A stretch of DNA of 64,000 nucleotides, from the NCBI RefSeq assembly GCF_020536995.1, contig NC_068359.1:103065974-103129973 (forward strand). Direction: 5' to 3'. The translations under genes and the position numbers were made by a program. This document shows positions 12,172 to 32,307 of this stretch, piece by piece (position 1 is the first letter of the stretch; each line of letters begins with the position of its first letter). Source of the stretch: Dreissena polymorpha. Taxonomy: Eukaryota; Mollusca; Bivalvia; Myida; Dreissenidae. A model generated the notes under the pieces. The model worked only from the letters and a program-made list of their open reading frames with translations, was not told where the DNA came from and did not search any database.

Positions 12172-14214
12172 ACAAGGGCTGTTTGTAAAACATGCATGCC
12201 CCTCATATGGGCTGTCAGTTGTAGTGGCAGCCATTGTGTGAATACGTTATTTGTCACTGTGACCTTGACCTTTGACCTAATGTAAGTTATCATCCGGAAA
12301 CCATTGTTCTATTTCGAGTCACTGTGACCTTGACCTTTGACCTAGTGACCTGAAAATCAATAGGGGTCATCTGCCAGTCATGATCAAGAGGGAGTGAGAG
12401 GGGGGTATACTGTTGGGTGTGGTAATTTATAAGATGTTTTAAAAAAAATATTATTTTTTTTTTTGGGGGGGGGGCGGTAGGGGGGAGTGAGAGGGGGGTA
12501 TAATGTTGGGTGTGGTAATTTATTAGATGTTAAAAAAAATTGGGTGGGGGGTAGGGGGGTGAGAGGGGGGTATAATGTGGGTAGTGGTAATTTTTTGGAT
12601 GTTTAAAAAAAATTGGGGGGGGGGGGTAGGGGGAGTGCGAGGGGGGTAAAATGTGGTGTGTGGTAATTTATTTGATGTTTAAAAAAATTGTGGGGGGGAG
12701 TTGGGGGGGGTAGGGGGGCGAGAGAGGGGTATAATGTGGGGTGGGGTAATTTATTGGATGTTTAAAAACAAAATGGGGGGGGTGGGGGTAGGGGGGTAGT
12801 GAGAGGGGGGTATTTTTGGGGCGGGGGGCTGGGGGGGAAGGGGGTGGGGGTGAGAGGGGGGTATAATGTGGGGTGTGGTAATTTATAAGATGTTTAAAAA
12901 AAGTGGGGGGTGGGGGGTGAGAGGGGGGTATAATGTGGGGTGTGGTAACTTATTGGATGTTTAAAAAAAATTGGGGTGGGGGTGGGGGTGGGGGTGAGAG
13001 GGATTATGTGGGGTGTGGTAATTTATAAGATGTTTAAAAAAATATTTTTTTTGGGGGGGTGGGGGCTTGGGGGTGAGAGGGGATAATTATGTGCGGTGTG
13101 GTAATTTATTAGATGTTAAAAAAAAAATGGGGGGGATGGTGGGTGGGTGGGGTGGGGGTTAGGGGGGCTGGGGGTAGGGGGAGTGAGGAGGGATGTATAA
13201 TGTGGGGTGTGGTAATTTATTAGATATTTTTTAAAAAATTGGGGGGTGGGGGTGGGGGGTAGGGGTGTGGGGGGGTGAAAGGTGGGGTATAATGTGGTGG
13301 CTGTGGTAATTTATAAAGATGTTTAAAAAAAGTTGGGGTGGGGGGCAGTAGGGGGTGAGAGCGGGGATACAAATTGTGGGGTGGGGGTCAATTTATTAGA
13401 TGTTTAAAAAAAAAATGGGTGTGGGTGTGTAGGGGGGGAGTGAGGTAGGGGGGGTATAATGTGGGGTGTGGATCATTTATTACTGTTATTGAAAACAATT
13501 AGGGTGGGCGTAGGGGTGTAGTGAGAGGGGTGTATACTGTGGTGTGGGGTTATTGTTATTAGATGTTATCGTAAAAATAGGGGGGGCTGGGGGTAGGGGG
13601 GTGAGAGGGGGTATAATGTGGGGTGGGGTAATTTATTAGATGATGTTTAAAAAAATGGGGGGGAGTGATAATCTCTATTCATTTAAAATGAAATTTTAAC
13701 TTATTGCATTTCTTTCCCCTGTATATTAGAAAGATATAATAGTGTATTACCTCCCTTGTCCTGCTTATATTTATATTAATCAACAACATTGAACATTAAC
13801 ACAATATTTAATATACAAAATAATAAAAAAAAATATTCTGATAATATTTTTACTAATTCACTTTATTTTACTCAAAGGATGATGTTTCATTGGACTGATA
13901 ATTATAGATTTAGGATTACAGACCAGTTGCTTCAGTTATATTGTTCAGAGCTCGCCCTGTTGGCAGCTTATGCATTCTTGAGTTATCATCCAAAAACCAT
14001 TTTACTATTTCGGGTTACCATGACCTTGACCTTTGACCTAGTGACCTCAAAATCAATAGGGGTCATCTGCGAGTCATGATCAATGTACCTATGAAGTTTC
14101 ATGATCCTAGGCCCAAGCGTTTTTGAGTTATCATCTGACAACCACCTGGTGGACGGACCGACCGACATGAGCAAAGCAATATACCCCCCCCCCTCTTCTT
14201 CGAAGGGGGCATAA
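12172..14214 (+). mobile_element. composite non-autonomous element with internal G-rich minisatellite (copy 1)
   Basis: The head begins ACAAGGGCTGTTTGTAAAAC and contains GCATGCCCC. The tail ends CTTCTTCGAAGGGGGCATAA. ATGCCCCC near the head and GGGGGCAT at the tail are inverted. Between them lie two TGACCTTTGACCT motifs, a 1.3-kb G-rich minisatellite (12390-13672) and a 540-bp body (13675-14214). The body recurs at 16555-17123 and, interrupted, at 34155-35334. No coding capacity. Confidence 0.7.
12390..13672 (+). repeat. G-rich minisatellite, about 60-80 bp unit
   Basis: About 17 imperfect units combine a G-run, GTGAGAGGGGGGTATAATG, TGGGGTGTGGTAATTTAT, AGATGTTTAAAAAA and another G-run. Unit length varies mainly in the G and A homopolymers. 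The plus strand is extremely G-rich with many runs of 4 or more, so G-quadruplex formation is likely. The same unit recurs near 20.3, 27.7, 28.0, 31.5, 33.7 and 54.1 kb. Confidence 0.9.
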
Positions 14215-14215
14215 C

Positions 14216-15113
14216 AAAATTGTGACCTCTAGAGTGTTAACAAGGATTTTGTATAATATAATGGACATTTGGACAATCTAAGAGCAATAATGATGGCATT
14301 AATTATGTGATATATATAAAACCAATCTTTTCACCAAGTTTCATGATGATTGGGCAAAAAATGTGACTTATAGAGTGTTCACAAGCTTTTTTTACTATAT
14401 AAATATAAGAAAACTGCCCCCCTCCCCACCTGTAGCCATGTTATTCAACTGACCGGAAACATTTTCGAACTCAACTCTCATATCAAGGAAACAAATGTTC
14501 TGACCAAATTTTATGAAAATTGGGCCAAAAATCTGACTTCTAGAGTGTTCACATGTTTTCACTATATATAGAGAGAGAAAAATGCCCCGCCCACTGGCGG
14601 ACTTTTTTTTCCCGATCTGGACCATTTTCGAAATCATCCGAGATATCAATAAAACCAATGTTTTGACCAACTTTCATGATGATTGGGCAAAAATTGTGAC
14701 TTCTAGAGTGTTTAAAAGGTTTCTCTATAGTCAAATTAGGAAAACTGCCCCGCCCACTGGCGGCCATGTTTTTCAACAGACCGGAACCAATTTTGAACTC
14801 AACCAACATATCGTTAAGACAAACATTTTGACAACGTTACATGAAGATTGGGCATGAAATGTGACTTCTACAGTGTTTACATGTTTTTTCTTTTGTTTGA
14901 CCTAGTGACCTAGTTTTTGACCCGGCAAAACCTAGTTTCGAACTTGACCCAGATTTCATTGGGACAAAGCTTCTGACCAAGTTTCATGAAGATCGGACAA
15001 TTAATGTGGCCTCTAGAGTGTTTACAAACCAAATGTGGATGACGGACGGATGGACAGACGACGGACAAAGAACGGTCACAAAAGCTCACCTGAGCAATCA
15101 GGTGAGCTAAAAA
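14216..15113 (+). mobile_element. tandem-unit element ending in a perfect hairpin
   Basis: About five units of roughly 155 bp share TGACTTCTAGAGTGTT, GATTGGGCAAAAA and AAACTGCCCC. They are followed by GACGGACGGATGGACAGACG and a terminal hairpin, AGCTCACCTGA (15083-15093) pairing with TCAGGTGAGCT (15098-15108), then AAAAA. Non-coding. The left end is not resolved because it abuts the tail of the preceding element. Confidence 0.6.
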
Positions 15114-15781
15114 CTTGGTAGAGAACTTTAAGATTTTAATACATACCAAATTTGGTAGAAATAGGCCCAATGGTTATGGACAAGTAGATTTTTTAAGTTT
15201 GCACAAAATAGGCCCAATATAAGCATATGTTCAATTGTGTGACCCCTGGGGTCAAATTTGATCCCAGGGGCTTAATTTGAACAAACTTGGGAGAGGACTA
15301 TTAGATGTCACTACATACCAAATTTAGTAGCCCTAGGCTCTATAATTATGAACAAGAAGAATTTTAAAGTTTGCACAAAATAGGCCTTATTTAAGCCTAT
15401 GTTCATTTTTGTGACCCCGGGGCAGGGTCAAATTTGACCCCAGGAACATCATTTAAACAAACTAAGTAGAGAACTATTAGATGTCACTACATACCGAATT
15501 TGGTAGCCCTAGGCCCTACCGTTATGGACAAGTAGATTTTTAAAGTTTGCACAATATAGGCCAAATATAAGCATATGTTCATTATTTAAACAAATTTGGG
15601 AGAAGACTATTAGATGTTACTATATACCAAATTTGGTAGCCCTATGCTATACGGTTATGGACAAGTAGATTTTTAAAGTTTGCACAAAATAGGCCTTATT
15701 TAAGCGTATGTTCATTTTTGTGACCCCCGGGGCAGGGCCAATTTGACTCCTGGGGCATAATTTGAACAAACTAAGTAGAGA

Positions 15782-17123
<1,342 letters not shown>

Positions 17124-17233
17124 TATAAGATGTCACTACATACCGAATTTGGTAGCCCTAGGCCCAACGGTTATGGACAAGTAGATTTTAAAAGTTTGCA
17201 CAAAATAGGCCCAATACAAGGCTATTGTCAAGC

Positions 17234-17660
17234 AATATGGTCCCCTACCGGCTCCACCATTGTGCGAAATTCCACCATTTTCAGATTTTTTTTGATTTTT
17301 TTTTGGTTGCCATAGCAACCAGAATTTTTGACATAGAACAAAATGAAATGACGTCCATATTGCCATCTAACCACGATTCAAGTTTCATGAAAAAAAAGAA
17401 AACTTTTTAAGTTATCGCAGGATCCAGAAAACCACCATTTTCAGCAGTATTTCCAGTCTATTTGTTGCCATAGCAACCAGAATTTTTGATGTAGGAACAA
17501 AATGAAATGACGTGCATAATGTCCATATTGCCATCTATCCATGTTACAAGTTTCATGAAAAATATTAAGAACTTTTAAAGTTATCGCAGGATCCAGAAAA
17601 ATGTGACAGACGCACAGAGCGAAATCCACAAGTCCCCTCCGGTGAAACCGGTAGGGGACA
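17234..17660. mobile_element. small TIR element with two internal units
   Basis: GGTCCCCTACCGG near 17240 and CCGGTAGGGGAC near 17650 are inverted ends. Inside are two units of about 175 bp that share CCACCATTTTCAG, TTGCCATAGCAACCAGAATT and AGTTATCGCAGGATCCAG. It is inserted in the 175-bp array. Non-coding. Confidence 0.7.
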
Positions 17661-19191
17661 ATAAGCATATGTTCATTTTTGTGACCCCGGGGCAGGGTCA
17701 AGAGATTTGACCCCAGGGGCATAATCTGAACAAATTTGGTAGAGGACTATTAGATGTCACTACATACCAAATTTGGAAGCCCTATGCCATATGGTAATGG
17801 ACAGGTAGACTTATAAAGTTTGCACAAAATAGGCCTTATTTAAGCGTATGTTCATTTTTGTGACACCCGGAGCAGGGTGAAATTTGAAACCAGGGGCATA
17901 ATTTGAACAAATTAAGTAGAGAACTATTAGATGTCACTACATAGCGAATTTGGTAGCCCTAGGCCCTACGGTTATGGACAAGTAGATTTTTAAAGTTTGC
18001 ACAAAATAGGCTTTATATAAGCATATGCTCAGTTTTGTGAACCCCGGGGCAGGGTCAAATTTGACCCCAGGGTCATTATTTGAACAAATTTGGTAGAGGA
18101 CTATTAGATGTCACTACATACCAAATTCGGAAGCCCTATGCCATACGGTTATGGACAAGTAGACTTAAAGTTTGCACAAAATAGGCCTTATTAAAGCATA
18201 TGTTCAATTTTGTGACCCCCGGGGCAGGGTCAAATTTGACCCCAGGGGCATAATTTGAACAAACTAAGTAGAGAACTATTAGATGTCACTTCATACCGAA
18301 TTTTGTAGCCCTAGGCCCTACAGTTATGGACAAGTAGATTTTTTAAGTTTGCGCAAAATAGGCTTTATATAAGCATATGTTCAGTTTTGTGACCCCGGGG
18401 CAGGGTCAAATTTGACCCCAGGGTCATTATTTAAACAAATTTGATAGAGGACTATTAGATGTCACTACATACTAAATTTGGAAGCCCTATGCCATACGGT
18501 TATGGACAAGTAGACTTTTAAAGTTTTCACAAAATAGGCCTTATATAAGCATATGTTCAATTTTGTGACCCCCGGGGCAGAGTCAAATTTGACCCCAGGG
18601 TCGTAATTTGAAGAAATTTGGTAGAGGACTATTAGATGTCTCTACATACCAAATTTGATAGCCCTATGCCCAAGGGTTATGGACGAGAAGATTTTGAAAG
18701 TTTTCACAAAATAGGCCTTATTTAAGCAAATTTTCATTTTTGTGACCCCTGGGGCAGTCAAATTTGACCCCAGAGGCATAATTTGAACAAATTTAAAAGA
18801 GGTTCACCCCAGGAACATTCCTGAGAAATTTCATCACAATTGGACCACTAGTTTAGGAGATGTTTTAAGGAAAAGTTAACGCACACGACGGACACAGGAC
18901 CATGACATGAGCCCCGCTGGCCTCTGGCCAGTGGAGCTAAAAATTAAGAATATTCTTGAAACATTTGTGTTTTCCAGAACTATTAAAACTGCTAGATATC
19001 TACGTCTCTGTAAATGATTTGTAGATAAATTTGCAGTGATCTTGTTGGTACAAGTCTCCTTTATCTCATGTCTTAATATTAGGTCGATGATAGCAGACTT
19101 CCACAAATGATATTGCACCGTGATAACGGACTCCCAAAATAGATATTGCTATCTGATAGCGGACTCCACAAATGATATTGCTCCATAATTG

Positions 19192-19996
19192 CAGGGTTCG
19201 ACACTAAGGCACGTCCGACAGACATTGTCTAGTAATATCGGTGGTCGGGCTAGTTAAACTGCGGGCTAGCTTGTCCGACTGGTCGTACATGAAAAATCTA
19301 TATTGATTCATAGAACTATAACTAACTGCTGTGAAAACCTTTTTTCTTAATGTGTAAAATTACTCTCGTATCCGTTATTTACATCAGAACAAAACTAGCA
19401 TATATAAATAAACGCGGAGCATTCACATGATTCATCGCTATTTTAGACGCAAAGGAGGGCTTCCCGCAAAAATTGCTTTTTTTTTCATTTGTCAAGTTGT
19501 CATGGATATTCATGATTTTCTGCAGTGTTGTAAACCTTTACAGCATGTTTTTACAACTTTTTTTGAAAATCGGTATCGTCAATGTGAACATTTTGGCTTA
19601 GCAGACAAAAGAATGTAATTTAGAGAATGGCTTTGTTCAAGTTCGGATTTTCGTCCGAAAAATCAGTTAAAAAGAAGAATCCCACGGTAAAACTGCCAGG
19701 AAACGTAAATATTAAAAAAAAAGAAAACGTCAATTTTATCCTAAATGGAAAATTGAGTTTCCATGGTTTGAACTTGACGAAGAAAAGCAAAAACTGTTTA
19801 CTCTATGCATCAAAATAACTTTCTGCTGTTCACTGATTTTTTACTGAAAAATCCTGATTAAACAGTTACGTGACACAATTGTGTTTACTGTATTTGCTAT
19901 GTCATTTATGGTCTAGTTGACATCAGATTCGGGCTAGTACATTTTAAGAGGAGCTTGTACGATGGTCTTGCTGTAACAAGATAATGTCGAACCCTG
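19192..19996 (+). mobile_element. hAT-like element with transposase N-terminal remnant
   Basis: The ends are CAGGGTTCGACA and TGTCGAACCCTG, perfect 12-bp inverted repeats of hAT type. AATTG stands immediately outside both ends, suggesting a 5-bp target duplication. Inside (about 19627-19815, plus strand) a frame starting MALFKFGFSSEKS leads, after one frame change, into FPWFELDEEKQKLF and TLCI. This resembles the zinc-finger start of hAT transposases. The rest of the transposase is absent, so the copy cannot move by itself. Confidence 0.72.
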
Positions 19997-20246
19997 AATT
20001 GACTTTTGCAAAAAATATTGCTCCATTTTAAGTACCAAAAAAAAGAAATTGCTATGTGATAGCCGACTCCACAAATGATATTGCTTCATAACTGACTCCA
20101 CAAATGACATTCCTTCACGATAACTGACTCTCACAAAAGATTTTGCTCCATTATAACTGATTCCCACAAAAGATAAAGCGCCATGATAATGGACTACCAA
20201 ATAAGATGTTGCTCTGATTTTTGCTCCATGACAGACTCCAAGAAAA

Positions 20247-21655
20247 ACAAGAGCACCGCCTTGCGGGTGCAGACCGCTCATCTATTTTCTTTTTAAAGGT
20301 GAAGGGACTCTCAATTTAAATCACAAAGGAGGGAGAGGTGGAGTGAAGAGGGGTGTATAGTGTGGGGGTGTGGACATTTATTACATTATATTCCAAAAAT
20401 GCGGGGAAAAAAATGCGAATTTTTTTCAAGGGGGGGGGGGGGGGGGGGGGGGATTCTTGGGTGCGATGGTTGGACGGTATTTCGAAAATAAATATTTGTG
20501 TTTTTTAACCTTTTCAAAAAAAATTGGGGGGGGATGGGGTGGGGGGGCGGGGTATAATAGTGTGAGGGTGTGGTGGTCATTTGTGAGATGATCTTATAAG
20601 AAAAAAAAATAGAGGGAGTGGGGTGGGGGGATTCTTGGGTGCGATGGTTGGACGGTATTTCAAAATTAAAATTAAAAAAAATAAATCTTAGTGTATTTTG
20701 ACCGTTTAAAAAAAAAATTGGGGGTGGGGTGGATATAGTGTGAGGGTGTGGTGGTTATTTGTGAGATGATCTTAAAAAAAAAAAATTAGGGGGGGGGGAG
20801 GGAGGGCACGGGGGATGGTTTGGGTGGAGTCTATTTTTGTATGTCAGGTAAGAGTAGTTTTGTCAAAGTATCAATGAAATCTAATCATAAATAAAGTGAT
20901 GGCAATTTTAGCAAAATTTAATAATTTTGCCTTGAGAGTCAAGGTCATTCAAAGGTCAAGGTAAAATTCAACTTACCAGATACAGTAACCTCATGATAGC
21001 ATGAAAGTATTTGAAGTTTGAAAGCAATAGCCTTGATACTTTAGAAGTAAAGTGGATCGAAACACAAAATTTAACCATATATTCAAAGTTACTAAGTAAA
21101 AAAAGGGCCATAATTCCGTTAAAATGACAACCAGAGTTATGCAACTTGTCCTTTTACTGTCCCCTTATGATAGTTTGCGAGTGTTCCAAGTATGAAAGCA
21201 ATATCTATGATACTTTAGGGGTAAAGTGGACCAAAACACAAAACTTAACCAAATTTTCAATTTTCTAAGTATAAAAAGGGCACATAATTCTGTCAAAATG
21301 CCAGTCAGAGTTACATAACTTTGCCTGCACAGTCCCCTTATGATAGTTAGTAAGTTTTGCAAGTATGAAAGCAATAGCTTTGATACTTCAGGAATAAAAT
21401 GGACCTAAACACAAAACTTAACCAAAAAATTCAATTTTCTAAGTATAAAAAGGGCACATAATTCTGTCAAAATGCACGCCAGAGTTATCTAACTGCCTGC
21501 CCAGTCCCCTATGATAGTAAGTAAGTGTACCAAGTTTGAATGCAATAGCATTGATACTTTCTGAGAAAAGTGGACCTAAACGCAAAACTTAACCGGACGC
21601 CGACACCAAGGTGATGACAATAGCTTTTTTTTTCTGCAAAAAATAGATGAGCTAA
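20247..21655 (+). mobile_element. composite element: hairpin head, G-rich minisatellite, tandem units, tail
   Basis: The head ACAAGAGCACCGCC has a near-palindrome (GCACCGC/GCGGGTGC). GCTCATCTATTTT at 20276-20288 is inverted at 21640-21652, then AAAAA follows. The middle holds the G-rich minisatellite (about 20325-20815) and about four units of roughly 155 bp sharing GAAAGCAATA, CTTAACCAAA and AGTATAAAAAGGGC. It lies inside the 36-bp minisatellite. Non-coding. Confidence 0.68.
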
Positions 21656-21957
21656 AAATGCAACGTTATAACCGACTCCCATATCTGACTCCAGCACATG
21701 ATGCAACAGTGATTACTGACTCATTGATATTTTTTACCTTAACTCCTACATATGATCTAGCACTGTAATAATTTTAACCCACAAATGATATTGAACAATG
21801 ATAACTGACGCTTGAGTTAACTCTTCAAATTACTGCGCTGCAGATACGGCAACTTCCCTTTGGTGCATTACATTTTGTGTTCAGTTCTTAAAAGCGGAAC
21901 CAATTTCCATATATTATAATAAAATCAAACAAACACAAGAATCTCTTAAGAGCCAAT

Positions 21958-21963
21958 TTTATT
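21958..21963 (-). terminator. RPS27A polyadenylation signal
   Basis: AATAAA on the minus strand begins 7 bases after the TAG stop (21972-21970), giving a very short 3' UTR. Short 3' UTRs are usual for ribosomal protein genes. Confidence 0.7.
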
Positions 21964-21969
21964 CACATT

Positions 21970-27325
<5,356 letters not shown>

Positions 27326-27749
27326 GTTACCGCCTCTGCAAGACATATAATGCAATGTATAGAAAACAATCAATACTGTACTTATCATCTTTTCTATACA
27401 TTTTTAAGTAATCTACTGAACACCTTGACTGTCATTACTGATTTATGACAAGGGCTGTTAGTAAAACATGCATGCCCCCCATATGGGCTGTCAGTTGTAG
27501 TGGCAGCCATTGTGTTAATACGGTTTTTGTCACTGTGACCTTGACCTTTGACCTAATGTAAGTTATCATCCAGAAACCATTGTACTATTTCGAGTCACTG
27601 TGACCTTGACCTTTGACCGAGGGACCTGAAAATCAATAGGGGTCATCTGCCAGTCATGATCAAGGGGGGAGTGAGAGGGGGGTATAATGCGGGGTGTGGT
27701 AATTTATTAGATGTTTTTAAAAAAAAAAAAAGCAAATTCGTTGAATTGA

Positions 27750-28030
27750 TATCCCCCGCCTATATACTTCTGGACACATAAGTGTTATTTTTGACACTAA
27801 AATAGCATTTTTTGAAGATACAAAGGGCCATAACTCTGTTTTTAACAAATGGTGTACAATGCCATTTGGCTTGCATCATCCTCTTATGCATATGTATACT
27901 CATACCAAGTTTCAATGAAATCCGCCAAAGCACTTCCAAGATACGGCTCCGGACACAAAAGTGCCGGACGGACAGCCGGACGGACGGACAGGCCAAAACA
28001 ATATCCCTCCGCCTCTGGCGAGGGATAATT
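27750..28030. mobile_element. small TIR element inside the minisatellite
   Basis: GATATCCCCCGCC near 27757 and GGCGAGGGATAAT near 28017 are imperfect inverted ends. The body carries GGGCCATAACTCTG and a (GGAC)n-type tract before the tail. It is flanked on both sides by G-rich minisatellite. Non-coding. Confidence 0.65.
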
Positions 28031-28338
28031 AAAAAAATTGGGGGGGGGGGGTGGAGGGTGAGAGGGGGGTATAATGTGGGGTGTGGTAATTTACAAGATG
28101 TTTAAAAAAAAAAATTGGGGTGGGTGGGGGGGGAAGTTTAAAAACAAAATGTTTTTTTTTAAGGGGGGGGGGGGTAGGGGGTTGAGAGGGGGGTATAATG
28201 TGGGGTGTGGTAATTTATTAGATGTTTAAAAAAAATGGTGGGGGGGGGGGGGGGCGGTGGGTTGGGGGGGGGGGGGGGGTAGGGGGAGTGAGAGGGGGGT
28301 ATAATGTGGTGTGTGGTAATTTATTAGATGTTAAAAAA

Positions 28339-31300
28339 ACAAGAGGGCCATGATGGCCCTGAATCGCTCACCTGACTAACCTTGCTTCATGAACTTAAAT
28401 TTTATGAGACCCATATACAATCCCAAGCCAAATTTGATTAATTAATACATTCTGACAAAATTTCATTAAGACGTGATGAAAACTGTGACCTCTTTCATCT
28501 ACACAAGGTTTTACTAGAATTTGCCCGGTGACCTAATTTTTGACCCCAGATGACCCATATACGATCCAAAATCATATATTATCAAGATAAACATTCTGAC
28601 CATATTTCATTAAGATCATATGAAAACTATGACCTCTATTGTCTTCACAAAGTTTTTCTATGATTTGCCCTAGTTTTTGACCCCAGATGACCCTAATACA
28701 ATCCCAATCCAGATTTCATCAAGATTAATATTCTGGCCAAATTTCATAAAGATTTAATGAAAACTGTGACCTCTACTGTCTACAAAAGTTTGTTTTTTTA
28801 ATTTGACCTAGTTTTTGACCCTAGATGACCCAAAGTCAATCCCAATTCAGATTTTAACAAGACAAACATTCTGACTATATTTCAATAAAATCTGATGAAA
28901 ACTGTGACCTCTATAGTCTACACAAGGTTTTTCTATTATTTAACCTAGTGCCTAGTTGCTGACCCCAGATGACCCAAATACAATCCAAACAGGGCTCCTT
29001 TGCCCCAAAATTTCTGTGGCCAACATTTTAGCCAAAAGGAATTTTGTGTAGCCAAATTTTAGAAACTGTAGCCAAAGTTTTAGCAAAGCATTTGCAGGGG
29101 TCAAAGTTGGATATTTTGAAAATCCTGAACTTAAAGCTGGGGGCCAGGGGGCCGCAGGGCCCTCGGTGGGTCCAGGGAACAAGGGGTCCAGAGGCCCCCA
29201 GAAGCTCCTGGATTCGACACATTTAAAGGGTGCCTGTACCTGTGCTGGTGATTCTATTTTCTTAAAAAAACAACATACACATATATTTAAAAATCTTCAT
29301 GTATTTGATAAGGAACACACAAAACTTAGTCAAAAGGCAATTCATTCACATGCACCCTCTGTCTGGCATGGACTCGACTGCAGGTGTTGCTTTTGAAGAA
29401 CCAGATAAAACCTGTAACAGTGGTTACAAATTATATTTTTCACACATACTTTAAAAAAGTCAATAATACATGTTTAATTAATGCAGAATCAAATGTCACC
29501 ATTTATATTCACAGAATCATGCTGCCAGAAGCCTCCACATACACCTAAGAAAATTGGGTATGGTGGCTTCTGCTAAACAGTTAAAATTGAAAATTTCAGC
29601 ATGGGTTCCCCTAGTTTTTATCCCAATCGTTGCTTGAATGCTAAATAATTGTATCCTGGTGTGACCCAAATTTGACGATGTAACGGTTACATGAAGCAAT
29701 ATTTAGCAAATAATTTAAGAAATAATGAATGTTTAATAGCACAAAATAATAATTTTAAACTCGGCTGTATTACTTTGAAATGATTCCAAGACAATAATCA
29801 TCCATTTAATCGATTAAAATAGAACATCCTCGAATTAAGGTGTCGGCGAATTTGGATTACGGTAAGTTGCCCATATTTGTTTTACAAAAAGTAAAAAAAA
29901 AACATTTCTTGCTGCTGGGCTCATATGTTGGGGACAATAAAACATTTTATTTAACTAAAAAAGACCTGTCCCAGTCAGCAAAAATGGAGTATTTGATCGT
30001 ATTTTCAATTACTGTTAAAATTCTTTTCCTGATTTATGCTTTATTCAAAGGTCAAAATGTTTTAAAAGCTCACAATCAATGAATCATACGTTATTAATAA
30101 AAAAAAAACTGGCAAATTTGCTAGATCTATCTTGCCGATTTTTGATGCAAAACAACCTAAACAGTAAACTTTAGCAACAGAAAATACGACCAAATTCGGG
30201 GTGTTAGTTTAAAAAAATAAAAACCCTACCTGGTTGGTCTTGATGGTTCTTATATTCTTTATGTGATAAGGGCCCTCTGCGTGGAGACGCAATGCCTTCT
30301 TCCCACAAGACTGATAATTCAGGGTTTTCTTACAAACTTCTAAAACCGCTTTTCCACAAGCTTCCACTTTTCTCACCCAGTTCACTACCCGCCCGTAGAC
30401 TACAGCTGGGAATGGCCACCCATTATAAACTGCATGCTGAAGTTTCTTTAGCTACCAACAGGCAAGTATCTCGTTGCCATTTTTCTCAACTTAAGTCTAA
30501 ACACAGCTTCCCATTCAGCATCAAATATACGCAAAAAGTACTCAAATTGATTTAAATCGGCAGCAATCTTTAATCTTTAATCAGATGTAATTGTTTATTT
30601 AATCCACTACGATGTACGATTTGTTTTCACATCAGTAATTTGTCTCGATGACCGGTGTTAATGCCGACTGCGTATGAATTTTTCAGGTCAATAACACGGC
30701 AATGTATTGATGCACAGTCTACAGCTGAAAGCGGTTAATATCTGGGACGGCATGTCAGGAAAAAAATCAATACCGATAATTCGCATTGTTCATTAATTAA
30801 GCAACGATTAATAACACTTATCCTTTATGGATTTTCATGAAAGAAAAACCATAATAAATTCTCTTTTTTATTCTCTTTAATCTGATATATAAACAAGTTT
30901 GGAAAGAATTGGATGAAAAATTTGGACTTTATTGCATAAACACCATTTTCTCAATTCAAGGGGAGGTAATTCTGTACTTTATGGACCAATAATGCTCATT
31001 TTTTGTAGGGTTCGTGTCCTCATTGATATAAAGACACTGTGCCAATTTGGAAAGGATCGGACAAAAAATGTGGAAGATTTTTGAAAGTTTTCACAAAATA
31101 GGCAAAAACGAATAAACATGCAAAGTTCAACGAGCTCCTGCGGCCATGTTTTTTGACGAATCAAATTTCTTTGAACATCTTTTTCAGGGGAGCCTTCAAA
31201 GGTAATCCCTGTGAATTTTTTGAAAATCTGATGAGCGGTTTCTGACAAGAAGATTTTTTAAGGTTTTTACCATATATGGTCATGGCGGCCATCTTGGTTA

Positions 31301-31484
31301 TGTGATCAAATTTTTTTTAACAATTCTTTTGTCCCATGACCTAGGGATGCTCCACATGAAATTTAGTTGAAATTGGCTCAATGGTTTAGTAGAAGAAGAT
31401 GTTTACAAATTGTTTACGGACGGACGGACGCCGGACGCTGAGTGATCACAATAGCTCACCCCGAGCTATCGCTCAGGTGAGCTA
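28339..31484 (+). mobile_element. tandem-unit element with hairpin head, internally interrupted
   Basis: The head ACAAGAGGGCCATGATGGCC contains the stem AGGGCCAT/ATGGCCCT. GCTCACCTGA (28366-28375) is inverted at 31473-31482. About five units of roughly 130 bp (28390-28985) share TGACCTCTA and TTTTTGACCCCAGATGACCC. The unit pattern stops near 28990 at CAGGGCTCCTTTGCCCC, which may be the end of another insertion whose other end I could not find. The tail (30960-31484) carries ACGGACGGACGGACGCCGG. G-rich minisatellite flanks both sides. Confidence 0.55.
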
Positions 31485-32307
31485 AAAAAAATTGGGGGGT
31501 GGGGGGGAGGGGTAGGGTGGTGGGGCGTGAGGGGGGGGGGTCTAATGTTGGTTGTGGTAATTTATAAGATGTTTAAATAAAATATATTTTTTTGGGGGGG
31601 GGGAAGTGGGGGGGGGGGGTAGGGGGTGAGAGGGGGTATAATGTGGGGTGTGATAATTTATTAGATGTTTTAAAAAAAAATGGAGGGGTGGGGGGGTAGT
31701 CAGAGGAGGGTATAATGTGGGGTGTGGTAATTTATTAGATGTTAAAAAAGGGGGGGGGCCGGGGGAGTGAGAGGGGGGTATAATGTGGGGTGTGGTAATT
31801 AATTAGATGTTTAAAAAAATGGGGGGGGGGGGGGTAGGGGGGGTGAGAGGGGGGGGGGTATAATGTGGGGTGGGGTAATTTATTAGATGTTAAATTAAAA
31901 AAATAAAAATAATTTAGGGGGGATGGGGGTAGGGGCTGAGAGGGGGGTATAATGTGGGGTGTGGTAATTTATTAGATGTCTGAAAAAAAATTGGGGGGGG
32001 GGGGGGCGGGGGTGAGAGGGGGTATAATGTGGGGTGTGATAATTTATTAATGTTAAAAAAAATTGGCGGGGGAGGGGGGTAGGGGGGGGGTGAGAGGGGG
32101 GTATAATCTGGGTGGGGTTATTTATAAGATGTTTAAACAAAATGGGGGGTGGGTGGGGGTAGGGGGGTGGGGGTGAGAGGGGGTATAATGTGGGGGTGTG
32201 GTAATTTATTAGAATGTTTTAAAAAAATTGGGGGTGGAGGGGTAGTGAGAGGGGGGTATAATGTGGTGTGTGGTAATTTATTAGATGTTTAAAAAAACAA
32301 TTGGGGG

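Larger units (their letters stand above)
19085..21815. repeat. 36-bp minisatellite, split by two insertions
   Basis: Units resemble ACTGACTCCACAAATGATA followed by TTGCTCCATGATA (for example 20060-20170). The array is seen at 19085-19191, 19997-20240 and 21660-21815. A hAT derivative (19192-19996) and a composite element (20247-21655) separate the parts. Confidence 0.7.

Noticed and set aside
30230-30450. Minus-strand open stretch of about 70 codons ending at a donor-like CCAACCAG|GTAGGG, as first exon of RPS27A
   Set aside because: It has no ATG in frame, no 5'-TOP start and no homology I recognise, and it lies inside a region bracketed by the ends of one repeat element. The site near 36853 fits better, though this alternative is not excluded.
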